A program made the position numbers and the translations under genes. From contig NZ_JABGCG010000006.1 in NCBI RefSeq assembly GCF_019799925.1, forward strand, positions 248,001 to 312,000: a DNA stretch of 64,000 nt. The letters run 5' to 3'. This document shows positions 51,756 to 59,947 of the stretch, piece by piece (position 1 is the stretch's first letter; every line of letters starts with the position of its first letter). The notes beneath the pieces were generated by a model. That model did no database searches and had not been told where the DNA came from. It was given only the letters and a program-made list of their open reading frames with translations. This DNA comes from Blastococcus sp. CPCC 205250. GTDB lineage: Bacteria > Actinomycetota > Actinomycetes > Mycobacteriales > Geodermatophilaceae.

Positions 51756-52562
51756 ATGACCACGAAGGTCGAGAAGTCGCTGCAGGTCGACGTCCCGCTG
51801 CGGACGGCGTACGACCAGTGGACGCAGTTCGAGGAGTTCCCGCACTTCATGGGCGGGGTGCGGGAGGTCCGCCAGCTCGACGACCGCCGGCTGCACTGGG
51901 TGGCCGAGATCGCCGGCGTCCGCCGCGAGTGGGACGCCAGCGTCCTGGAGCAGGTGCCGGACCAGAAGATCGCGTGGGCGGCGACCAGCGGCGCGACCAA
52001 CGCCGGCGCCGTGTGGTTCGAGGCGGCCGGCCCGGACTCGACCATCGTGCACCTGGAGCTGGAGTACGAGCCCGAGGGGCTGGTGGAGAAGGCCGGCGAC
52101 GCGCTGGGCGTGGTCGAGCGGCAGGTGCGCTCGGACCTCGAGCGCTTCAAGGCCCTGGTGGAGAGCGAGGGCTACGCCAGCGGGGCGTGGCGCGGCTCGA
52201 TCAACGAGCACCTCGACGTCGGGGTGCCCGGCGCCGACGCCGCCGTCGGCTCGCACGGGGACAAGGGCAAGGCCGGCATCTCCGGCAAGGCCGTCGCGGG
52301 CGCCGTGGCGGCGGTCGCGGGTGTGGCCGCGGCCGGGGCCGTGGCCGCGGCGCGCAGCGGCCAGGAGGAGCAGCGCCCGGAGGCCGCCGCGGTCGTCCCG
52401 CCCCCGGTGCCGCCGGTGCAGGCCGAGGCCGTGGTGGTCGAGGAGGACGTCGTCGTGGGGGCCGACGTCGCCGGTCAGCCGCCCGTGCTGATCGAGGAGG
52501 ACGTGCTGCTCGACGGGCCGGTCGACCCGGACCCGACCACCTCCCCCGAGCGCCGGCCCTGA
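51756..52562 (+). CDS. SRPBCC protein with low-complexity C-terminal tail
   Basis: This is a 268-residue protein. Residues 1-150 form a START-like polyketide-cyclase domain: TKVEKSLQVDVPLRTAYDQW, FEEFPHFMGGVREVRQLDD, VWFEAAGPDSTIVHLELEYE. After a linker, an Ala/Val/Gly-rich helix (about 178-198) could lie in the membrane. The last 65 residues are Pro/Val/Glu-rich and disordered. The same START group occurs in many actinobacterial stress-linked proteins. ATG at 51756 has GAGGGAG upstream. Function unknown. Confidence 0.75.
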   Translation: MTTKVEKSLQVDVPLRTAYDQWTQFEEFPHFMGGVREVRQLDDRRLHWVAEIAGVRREWDASVLEQVPDQKIAWAATSGATNAGAVWFEAAGPDSTIVHLELEYEPEGLVEKAGDALGVVERQVRSDLERFKALVESEGYASGAWRGSINEHLDVGVPGADAAVGSHGDKGKAGISGKAVAGAVAAVAGVAAAGAVAAARSGQEEQRPEAAAVVPPPVPPVQAEAVVVEEDVVVGADVAGQPPVLIEEDVLLDGPVDPDPTTSPERRP

Positions 52563-52665
52563 CGGTGCGGCCGGGCCGGTGCGCCGCACCGGCCCGGCCC
52601 CGGCCGTCGGACGGATGTGCGCCATCTGGTTTGCCACGCCGGGACGCGGGGGCACCTGCGGCGCC

Positions 52666-53190
52666 ATGGCCCCGGACGGCGTGCACGCCGAGATCTCCCT
52701 GACCGTCGACGGCGAGGACCACCGCCTGACGGTCGACACCCGGACGACGCTGCTGGACGCCCTGCGCGAGCGGCTGGGCAACGCCAGCCCGAAGAAGGGG
52801 TGCGACCACGGCCAGTGCGGCGCGTGCACGGTGCTGCTGGACGGCGACCGCGCCCTGAGCTGCCTGGCACTCGCGGTCGCGCACGACGGCGCCGAGGTCA
52901 CCACCGCGGACGGGCTGGCCGCCGGCGGGCTGCACCCGGTGCAGCAGGCCTTCCTGGACCGCGACGCCTTCCAGTGCGGGTACTGCACGCCCGGCCAGGT
53001 CTGCTCGGCGGTGGGGCTGCTGGAGGAGGTCCGGCGCGGCTGGCCGAGCCACGTGACCGAGGACCTCACCGCCAGGCCGGAGCTCACGCACGACGAGGTC
53101 GCCGAGCGGATGAGCGGCAACCTCTGCCGGTGCGGCGCCTACGCCCACATCGTCCCGGCCGTGCAGCAGGCGGGGGGTGTGCAGGCGTGA
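52666..53190 (+). CDS. paoA: aldehyde oxidoreductase, 2Fe-2S subunit (PaoA/XdhC-like)
   Basis: This 174-residue small subunit of a xanthine-oxidase-family molybdoenzyme has an N-terminal plant-type ferredoxin fold with CDHGQCGACTVLLDG and a later Cys (first 2Fe-2S). A C-terminal helical domain carries CGYCTPGQVCSA and GNLCRCGAYAH (second 2Fe-2S). ATG at 52666 gives a cytoplasmic form; ATG at 52615 adds 17 residues without a clear Tat signal. It passes electrons from the molybdenum site to the FAD subunit. It is first of three overlapping genes. Confidence 0.85.
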   Translation: MAPDGVHAEISLTVDGEDHRLTVDTRTTLLDALRERLGNASPKKGCDHGQCGACTVLLDGDRALSCLALAVAHDGAEVTTADGLAAGGLHPVQQAFLDRDAFQCGYCTPGQVCSAVGLLEEVRRGWPSHVTEDLTARPELTHDEVAERMSGNLCRCGAYAHIVPAVQQAGGVQA

Positions 53191-54203
53191 AGCCGTTCGC
53201 CTTCGCCCGCCCCGGCGACGTCGCCGAGGCGGTGCGCACCGTGGCCGCCGAGCCCGCCGCGGTCTTCCTCGGCGGCGGCACCAACCTGGTCGACCTCCTC
53301 AAGCTCGGCGTCGCCCGGCCCGACCGGGTCGTCGACGTCCGCCGGCTCACCTCGCGGGAGATCACCGACACCGACGACGGCGGTCTGCGGATCGGCGCCG
53401 CGGTGACCAACAGCGAGCTGGCCGCCGACCCGCGGGTGCGCGAGCGCTGGCCGGTGCTGGCCCAGGCGCTGCTCGCCGGGGCCACCGGGCAGCTGCGCAA
53501 CCTCGCCACCGTCGGCGGCAACCCGCTGCAGCGCACCCGCTGCGTGTACTTCACCGACGTCAGCACGCCGTGCAACAAGCGCGAGCCCGGCAGCGGCTGC
53601 TCGGCCGTCGGTGGCTACACCCGGTACCACGCGGTCCTGGGCGTGCCGGCGGCGCTGCCCGACGCGAGCGCCCCGGAGACCTGCATCGCGACCCACCCCT
53701 CCGACATGGCGGTCGCCCTCGCGGTGCTGGACGCGCGGGTGCAGGTGCTCGGCCCGGGCGGCGCGCGCACGATCCCGTTCGCTGAACTCCACCGGCTGCC
53801 CGGCGACGACCCCTCGCGGGACACCGTCCTCGAGCACGGCGAGCTGGTCACCGCGATCGACCTGCCGCCGCTGCCCGCCGGCGCGCGCTCGGCCTACCGC
53901 AAGGTGCGCGACCGGGCCTCGTACGCCTTCGCGCTGGTCTCGGTGGCCGCGGTGGTGGCGGGCGGCGAGGTCCGGCTCGCGCTCGGCGGCGTCGCGCACA
54001 GGCCGTGGCGCGCCACCCGCGCCGAGGAGGTGCTGCGCGGCGGCCCGCCCACCGCGGACGCCGTCCGCGGCGCCATGGCCGCCGAGCTCGCCGCCGCCCA
54101 GCCGCAGCCCGGGATCGACGGCGGCAACGGCTTCAAGATCCCGCTGGTGACGCGCACCGTCGTCGCCACCGTCCGCGACCTGACCTCCGGGGTGCCGGCA
54201 TGA
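53187..54203 (+). CDS. paoB: aldehyde oxidoreductase, FAD and 4Fe-4S subunit (PaoB-like)
   Basis: This is a 338-residue FAD-binding subunit. FAD contacts are FLGGGTNLVDLLKLGV (about 27-42) and TVGGNPLQRT (about 108-117). The segment after these has Cys119, Cys129 and Cys138 (RTRCVYFTDVSTPCNK, GSGCSA) and a further Cys166. This is the 4Fe-4S insertion special to PaoB-type enzymes and absent from common xanthine dehydrogenases. GTG at 53187 overlaps the upstream stop. Confidence 0.88.
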   Translation: MKPFAFARPGDVAEAVRTVAAEPAAVFLGGGTNLVDLLKLGVARPDRVVDVRRLTSREITDTDDGGLRIGAAVTNSELAADPRVRERWPVLAQALLAGATGQLRNLATVGGNPLQRTRCVYFTDVSTPCNKREPGSGCSAVGGYTRYHAVLGVPAALPDASAPETCIATHPSDMAVALAVLDARVQVLGPGGARTIPFAELHRLPGDDPSRDTVLEHGELVTAIDLPPLPAGARSAYRKVRDRASYAFALVSVAAVVAGGEVRLALGGVAHRPWRATRAEEVLRGGPPTADAVRGAMAAELAAAQPQPGIDGGNGFKIPLVTRTVVATVRDLTSGVPA

Positions 54204-56293
54204 CCGAACTGCTGGAGCCGCGCGCGATCGGCCGCGACATGGTCCGCCGCGACGGCGAGGCGAAGGTGCGCGGCACCGCGACCTACGCCATCGAGACGCC
54301 GGTGGAGGACCCGGCCTACGCCCACCCGGTGCAGGCGACGGTGGCCCGCGGCCGCGTCACCGCCGTCGACACCTCCGCCGCCGAGGCGCTCGACGGGGTG
54401 CTCGTGGTGCTCACCCCGTCCACCGCCGAGCGGCTGGCGTCGGTCGAGGACCGCGAGTACGCCGTCCTGCAGAGCGACGAGGTCGACTTCCGCGGTCAGG
54501 TCGTCGCCCTCGTGGTCGCCGAGACCTCCGAGGTCGCGCGGCAGGCGGCCGACGCGGTCCGGATCACCTACGCCGAGCAGCCGCACGACAGCACGCTCGC
54601 CGTCGACCGGGACGACCTGTACGCGCCGGAGCAGGTCAACGCCGGGCACGAGACCGACACCGCCCAGGGCGACGTCGCCGCGGCCATGGCGACCGCGCAC
54701 GCGACGGTCGAGCAGACCTACACGACGGCGATGTACCACAACAACCCGCTGGAGCCGCACGCCACGACGGCCCTGTGGGACCCCGCCGCGGACGTGCCGC
54801 TCACCCTCTGGGACTCCACCCAGGGCGTGCACCCCTCGCGGTCGGCGGTGTGCGGGGTGTTCGGCCTGGAGGAGGAGCAGGTCCGGGTGGTCTGTCCGTT
54901 CGTGGGCGGCGGGTTCGGCTCCAAGGGCAACGCGCACGCGCACGTCATGCTCGCCACCATGGCCGCCCGCGCGGTGCCCGGACGGCCGGTGAAGCTCGGC
55001 CTGACCCGGCAGCAGATGTTCACCCTCGTCGGCTACCGCACGCCGACGATCCAGAAGCTGCAGGTGGCCGCCGACCGCACCGGCCGGCTGCAGGCGATCG
55101 CCATCGACGTCGTCGAGCAGACGTCGCGGATCAAGGAGTACGCGGAGCAGACCGGCGTCCCCACCCGGATGATGTACGCCTCGCCCAACCGGCGGACGAC
55201 GCACCGGCTGGCCGCCCTCGACGTCCCGGTGCCGTCGTGGATGCGGGCGCCGGGGGAGTGCCCGGGCATGTTCGGGCCGGAGGTGGCACTCGACGAGCTG
55301 GCCGACACGCTCGGCATCGACCCGGTCGAGCTGCGCATCCGCAACGAGCCCGGGGTCGACCCCGAGACCGGCAAGCCGTGGTCGAGCCGCAACCTCGTGC
55401 AGTGCCTGCGGGAGGGGGCGCGGCGATTCGGCTGGGCCGACCGGCCGCCGCCGCTGCACCGCGAGGGCGCCTGGCTCGTGGGCACCGGCGTCGCCTCCTC
55501 GGTCTACCCGACGATGCGCCAGGCGACGTCGACCGCGGTGATCCGCTACGAGGACGGGCGGTACGTCGCCGAGATCGGCGCGGCCGACCTCGGCACCGGC
55601 GCCTGGACCGTGCTGCCGCAGATCGCCGCGGACGCGCTGGGCGTCGACGCCGAGGACGTCGAGGTGCGCATCGGCGACACCCGCTACCCGGTCGCGTCGG
55701 TGGCCGGCGGGTCGTCGGGCACCAACACCTGGGGCTCGGCGCTGGTCGTCGCCGCGCGGGAGTTCCGGACGAAGTTCGGGCACGCGCCCGCCGACGGCGA
55801 CGAGGCGTCCGGCGACGTCGACCAGGCGTCGACGGACGAGGACCACTCCGCCTACGCGTTCGGCGCCCAGTTCGCCGAGGTGCGGGTGCACGCCGACACC
55901 GGCGAGATCCGGGTGCCGCGGCTGTACGGCGTCTTCGGCGCCGGGCGGATCATCAACCCGCGCACCGCCCGGTCGCAGTTCCTCGGAGGCATGACCATGG
56001 GGCTGTCGATGGCCCTGCACGAGAACAGCGTCTGGGACGACCGCATCGGGCAGGTCGCCAAGCACGACCTCGCCGAGTACCACGTCAGCGTCAACGCCGA
56101 CGTCGGGGACATGCAGGCGCACTGGCTCGACGAGCACGACCCGTACGTCAACGCCATGGGCAGCAAGGGCGTCGGGGAGATCGGCATCGTCGGGACCGCC
56201 GCGGCCGTGGTCAACGCCGTGCACCGGGCGACCGGCGTCCGGGTGCGCGACCTGCCGGTGACCCTGGACCGGCTGCTGCCGGCGCTGCCCTAG
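54200..56293 (+). CDS. paoC: aldehyde oxidoreductase, molybdenum subunit (PaoC-like)
   Basis: This is the 697-residue catalytic subunit binding the molybdopterin cytosine dinucleotide cofactor. VRGTATYAIETPVEDPAYAH opens the a/b hammerhead; VGGGFGSKGNAHAH contacts the cofactor; the catalytic Glu is in GSKGVGEIGIVG near the end. It oxidises (often aromatic) aldehydes to acids, which fits the aromatic-acid theme of the window. ATG at 54200 overlaps paoB. No XdhC/PaoD-type maturation protein or MocA-type cytidylyltransferase gene lies within the window. Confidence 0.9.
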   Translation: MTELLEPRAIGRDMVRRDGEAKVRGTATYAIETPVEDPAYAHPVQATVARGRVTAVDTSAAEALDGVLVVLTPSTAERLASVEDREYAVLQSDEVDFRGQVVALVVAETSEVARQAADAVRITYAEQPHDSTLAVDRDDLYAPEQVNAGHETDTAQGDVAAAMATAHATVEQTYTTAMYHNNPLEPHATTALWDPAADVPLTLWDSTQGVHPSRSAVCGVFGLEEEQVRVVCPFVGGGFGSKGNAHAHVMLATMAARAVPGRPVKLGLTRQQMFTLVGYRTPTIQKLQVAADRTGRLQAIAIDVVEQTSRIKEYAEQTGVPTRMMYASPNRRTTHRLAALDVPVPSWMRAPGECPGMFGPEVALDELADTLGIDPVELRIRNEPGVDPETGKPWSSRNLVQCLREGARRFGWADRPPPLHREGAWLVGTGVASSVYPTMRQATSTAVIRYEDGRYVAEIGAADLGTGAWTVLPQIAADALGVDAEDVEVRIGDTRYPVASVAGGSSGTNTWGSALVVAAREFRTKFGHAPADGDEASGDVDQASTDEDHSAYAFGAQFAEVRVHADTGEIRVPRLYGVFGAGRIINPRTARSQFLGGMTMGLSMALHENSVWDDRIGQVAKHDLAEYHVSVNADVGDMQAHWLDEHDPYVNAMGSKGVGEIGIVGTAAAVVNAVHRATGVRVRDLPVTLDRLLPALP

Positions 56294-56307
56294 CCCGCTC
56301 CCCCCGG

Positions 56308-56368
56308 CGAGCGTGTGCGCCTCCGCCGCAGGATCGGTGCGGGACCGCGGCGTGGGCGCACACGCTCG
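56308..56368. terminator. long hairpin between paoC and the UBP zinc-finger gene
   Basis: A 14-bp outer arm CGAGCGTGTGCGCC (56308-56321) is exactly complementary to 56355-56368. An inner CGCCGC/GCGGCG pair (56324-56329 with 56347-56352) extends the stem. It lies in the 81-bp gap between convergent stops, so it is a bidirectional terminator candidate. Confidence 0.65.
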
Positions 56369-56374
56369 GCCGGC

Positions 56375-56728
56375 TCAGTGCAGGTGCGCCTGCCAGTCGG
56401 CCGGCACCCGGCCGCGCGGCCCGGGCGCGGGCTGGTCGAGCGGGTGGTGCTGCGGGGGCGCGAGCTCGGCGCCGCGGACGGGCCGGTCGGCGGGGAAGTC
56501 CCAGAACCACTCCTCGCCGGGCTCGAAGCTGCGGATGACCGGGTGCCCGGTCTGCGCGGCGTGTCCGCGGGCGTGCTGGGAGGGCGAGGAGTCGCAGCAG
56601 CCGACGTGCCCGCACTGGGCGCACCGGCGCAGGTGGAACCACCAGCCGCCGGTCGCCTCGCACTCCACGCACCCGGGACCGCTCGGCGGGACGGACGGGT
56701 CGATGCCTGGCGTCGTCACGCGGGCCAC
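56375..56728 (-). CDS. UBP-type zinc-finger protein
   Basis: This 117-residue protein consists mainly of a UBP (ZnF-UBP/BUZ) zinc finger. Candidate ligands are Cys20, Cys23, Cys36, Cys39, Cys44/45, His52, His56 and His62 (GCVECEATGG, RRCAQCGHVGCC, SQHARGHAAQTGH). EWFWDFPADRP follows. In eukaryotes this finger binds the free C-terminus of ubiquitin; the bacterial partner is unknown. GTG at 56728 or GTG at 56719 are possible starts, and TACGGT just upstream would give a nearly leaderless mRNA. It is divergent from the response-regulator fusion. Confidence 0.8.
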   Translation of the reverse strand: MARVTTPGIDPSVPPSGPGCVECEATGGWWFHLRRCAQCGHVGCCDSSPSQHARGHAAQTGHPVIRSFEPGEEWFWDFPADRPVRGAELAPPQHHPLDQPAPGPRGRVPADWQAHLH

Positions 56729-56846
56729 CGTAGGCCCGGGTCGCGGCGCGGCGACAGCCTGTCGGTGCAGGTGGTCCGCGGGCTAGCGTGGGCCGCCCGC
56801 CGACGCCGCCGGGCGCCTCTGCACCCCTGCTCCAGGAGGCCGCCTC

Positions 56847-58505
56847 ATGAGCCGTCCCGTCCTGCTCACCGTCGACGACGACCCCCAGGTTTCCCGAGCC
56901 GTCGCCCGCGACCTGCGGCGCCGCTTCGGCGAGGACTGCCGGATCGTGCGCGCCTCGTCGGGCGCGGAGGCGTTGGAGGCGCTGCGCGAGCTCAAGCTGC
57001 GCGGCGAGCCGGTCGCCGTCCTGCTGGCCGACTACCGCATGCCGCAGATGAACGGCATCGAGTTCCTCGAGCAGGCGATGGACCTGTTCCCCCGCGCCCG
57101 CCGGGCGCTGCTCACCGCCTACGCCGACACCGACGCCGCGATCGCCGCCATCAACCTGGTCGACGTCGACGCCTACCTGCTCAAGCCGTGGGACCCGCCG
57201 GAGGAGAAGCTCTACCCGGTCGTCGACACCATGCTCGACGCGTGGCGGGCCAGCCCCGCCGCGGCCGCCGACGAGGTCAAGCTGGTCGGCCACCGCTGGT
57301 CACCCGCGTCGTTCCGCGCGCGCGACCTGCTGGCCCGCAACGCCGTCCCCTACCGCTGGTTCAGCGTGGAGGAGCCCGAGGGGCAGCGGCTGCTGGAGGC
57401 CGCCGGCGCGACGGCCGACGACGTCCCGGTCGTCGTCACCCCCGACGGGCAGGTGCTGCGCGCCCCCGGCGACGCCGAGCTGGCCGCGGTCGTCGGGCTG
57501 AGCGTCGACCCGCGCGAGGACTTCTACGACCTCGTCGTGGTCGGCGGCGGCCCGGCCGGGCTCGGCGCCGCGGTGTACGGCGCCTCGGAGGGGCTGCGCA
57601 CCGTGCTGGTCGAGCGCGAGGCCACCGGCGGCCAGGCCGGGCAGAGCAGCCGGATCGAGAACTACCTGGGCTTCCCCGACGGCGTCTCCGGCGGCCAGCT
57701 CGCCGACCGTGCCCGCCGCCAGGCCGGCAAGTTCGGCGCCGAGCTGCTGCTCACCCGCGACGTCGTCGCGCTGGAGGCGCACGGCCCCAAGCGGGTGCTG
57801 CGCTTCGCCGACGGCAGCAGCATCGCCGCCCACGCCGTCGTCCTCGCGACCGGCGTCTCCTACCGCAGCCTCGGGGTCGACGGCGCCGACGAGCTGACCG
57901 GCCGGGGGGTCTTCTACGGCTCGGCGCTCACCGAGGCGGCGGCGTGCGCCGGCCGGGACGTCTACATCGTCGGCGGCGCCAACTCCGCCGGGCAGGCCGC
58001 CGTGTTCTTCGCCCGGCACGCCAGGTCGGTGACGATGCTGGTGCGCGGGCCCTCCCTCGAGGCGTCGATGTCGCACTACCTCATCGAGCAGATCGCGCAG
58101 ATCCCCGCGATCACCGTGCGCACCTGCACCACGGTCGCCGGGACCCACGGCACCGAGCACCTGGAGTCGCTCACGCTCCAGGACGAGCTGACCGGCGCGC
58201 GCGAGACGGTGCCGGCCAGCCACGTCTTCGTCTTCATCGGCGGCGCGCCGCGCACCGGCTGGCTCGACGGCGTCGTGGTCCGCGACGACCGCGGGTTCAT
58301 CCCCACCGGCCCGGGCCTGGTGGAGGACGGCGACCGCCCGCGCGGGTGGGCGCTGGAGCGCGACCCGTGGTTCCTGGAGTCCAGCGTGCCCGGTGTGTTC
58401 GTGGCCGGCGACGTGCGGGCCGAGTCGGTCAAGCGGGTCGCCTCCGCCGTCGGCGAGGGCGCGATGGCCGTGACCCTGGTGCACCGGTACCTGGGGGAGC
58501 GGTGA
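56847..58505 (+). CDS. response regulator - flavin oxidoreductase fusion
   Basis: This is a 552-residue protein with three parts. Residues 1-135 form a CheY-like receiver with acidic pocket Asp10-12, phospho-acceptor Asp62 (LLADYRMPQMNG), Thr90 and Lys113. Residues 143-218 form a glutaredoxin/thioredoxin-like fold (KLVGHRWSPASFRARDLLAR) without active cysteines. Residues 226-552 form a thioredoxin-reductase-like FAD/NADPH domain (VVVGGGPAGLGAAVY, YIVGGANSAGQAA). The CxxC expected after GRGV is missing; the text reads GRGVFYGSALTEAAAC. ATG at 56847 has AGGAGG upstream. It is coupled to the kinase gene by GTGA and is probably phosphorylated by it. Confidence 0.88.
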   Translation: MSRPVLLTVDDDPQVSRAVARDLRRRFGEDCRIVRASSGAEALEALRELKLRGEPVAVLLADYRMPQMNGIEFLEQAMDLFPRARRALLTAYADTDAAIAAINLVDVDAYLLKPWDPPEEKLYPVVDTMLDAWRASPAAAADEVKLVGHRWSPASFRARDLLARNAVPYRWFSVEEPEGQRLLEAAGATADDVPVVVTPDGQVLRAPGDAELAAVVGLSVDPREDFYDLVVVGGGPAGLGAAVYGASEGLRTVLVEREATGGQAGQSSRIENYLGFPDGVSGGQLADRARRQAGKFGAELLLTRDVVALEAHGPKRVLRFADGSSIAAHAVVLATGVSYRSLGVDGADELTGRGVFYGSALTEAAACAGRDVYIVGGANSAGQAAVFFARHARSVTMLVRGPSLEASMSHYLIEQIAQIPAITVRTCTTVAGTHGTEHLESLTLQDELTGARETVPASHVFVFIGGAPRTGWLDGVVVRDDRGFIPTGPGLVEDGDRPRGWALERDPWFLESSVPGVFVAGDVRAESVKRVASAVGEGAMAVTLVHRYLGER

Positions 58506-59947
58506 GCGCCCCGCACGCCGCGGGCACGGCCCGCCTGACCCCCGACGAGCTGCGCGAGCTGTTCCTCTTCGAGGACCTCGACGCCGACCAGCTGGCGTGG
58601 GTCGCGGCCAACGGCGACGTCGTCGACTGCGCCGCCGGCACCGACGTGTCGGTCGAGGGCGAGCCGGCCGAGTGCTTCTTCGTGCTGCTCGACGGCACCA
58701 TGACCATGGCGCGGCGGGTCGGCGGCAGCGAGGTCGAGACGGTGCGCACCGACTCGCGCGGCGTCTACTCCGGCGCGGTGCAGTTCTACGCGGGCGACCG
58801 GATCACCCAGGTCTACCCGGCGACGGTCCGCGCGGTCACCGACTGCCGCTTCCTCGCGCTGCCGGCCGGGCCGTTCGCCGCGGTGTTCCGGCAGTGGTAC
58901 CCGATGGCGGTGCACCTGCTCGAGGGCATGTTCGTCGGCAACAAGAACGCCGCGGAGCTGGTCGGGCAGCGCGAGCGGCTGCTCGCGCTGGGGAAGCTGA
59001 CCGCCGGGCTCACCCACGAGCTCAACAACCCCGCCGCGGCCGCCGCGCGGGCCACCTCGGCGCTGCGCGAGCGGATCGCCGGGATGCGGTCGAAGCTGGC
59101 CAAGCTCTCCGACGGGCACATCCCCGGGGAGATGCTCGGTGCGCTGACGGTGCTGCAGGACGACTTCGTCGCACGGATCGGCCCGGCCGCCGAGCTCGGG
59201 GCGCTGGAGCGCTCGGACCTGGAGGACGAGCTCGGCGAGTGGCTCGAGGAGCGCGACGTCGCGCGCGCCTGGGACCTCGCCGGGGTGTTCGTCGCGGCCG
59301 GGCTGGGCCCCAACGACCTCGAGCGGGTCGCCGACGCGGTGGCGCCGTCCTTCCTGCCGGCGGCCCTGCAGTGGCTGGCCTACACGGTGGAGACCGAGAC
59401 GCTGGTGGCCGAGATCGCCGAGAGCACCGCGCGGATCTCGGCGCTGGTCGACGCGGCGAAGCAGTACTCGCAGATGGACCGGACCCCGCACCAGGCCGCC
59501 GACCTGCACGTCGGCCTCGACGCCACGATGACGATGATGAGCGGCAAGATCGCCCCGGGCGTGCGGGTCGTGAAGGACTACGACCGGTCGCTGCCGCGGG
59601 TGCCGGCCTATGCCGGGGAGCTCAACCAGGTCTGGACCAACCTCGTGCACAACGCGCTCGACGCGATGGGCGGCTCGGGCACGCTCACCCTGCGGACGGC
59701 ACGGGACGGCGACCGCGCCCTGGTGGAGATCGGCGACACCGGGCCCGGCATCCCCGAGGAGCTCCGCCGCCGCGTGTTCGAGCCGTTCTTCACCACCAAG
59801 CCCGTCGGCCAGGGCACCGGCCTGGGCCTGGACGTGTCGTGGCGGATCGTCGTCAACCGGCACGGCGGCGACCTGCGGGTGCTGTCGCGGCCCGGCGACA
59901 CCCGCTTCCAGGTGCGGCTGCCGCTGGAGGAGCCGGGCGCCCCGTGA
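58502..59947 (+). CDS. CAP-domain sensor histidine kinase
   Basis: This is a 481-residue soluble kinase. Residues 15-145 form a cyclic-nucleotide-binding-type (CAP_ED) sensor barrel (DLDADQLAWVAANGDVV, GEPAECFFVLLDGTMTM). Phospho-acceptor His172 is in LTAGLTHELNNPAAAAAR. A helical insert of about 100 residues follows, then an ATPase domain with NLVHNALDAMGG (N box), IGDTGPGIPEEL (G1) and GQGTGLGLDVSWRI (G2). No membrane segment is present. GTG at 58502 overlaps the fusion gene; the receiver domain of that protein is the obvious target. Confidence 0.88.
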   Translation: MSAPHAAGTARLTPDELRELFLFEDLDADQLAWVAANGDVVDCAAGTDVSVEGEPAECFFVLLDGTMTMARRVGGSEVETVRTDSRGVYSGAVQFYAGDRITQVYPATVRAVTDCRFLALPAGPFAAVFRQWYPMAVHLLEGMFVGNKNAAELVGQRERLLALGKLTAGLTHELNNPAAAAARATSALRERIAGMRSKLAKLSDGHIPGEMLGALTVLQDDFVARIGPAAELGALERSDLEDELGEWLEERDVARAWDLAGVFVAAGLGPNDLERVADAVAPSFLPAALQWLAYTVETETLVAEIAESTARISALVDAAKQYSQMDRTPHQAADLHVGLDATMTMMSGKIAPGVRVVKDYDRSLPRVPAYAGELNQVWTNLVHNALDAMGGSGTLTLRTARDGDRALVEIGDTGPGIPEELRRRVFEPFFTTKPVGQGTGLGLDVSWRIVVNRHGGDLRVLSRPGDTRFQVRLPLEEPGAP

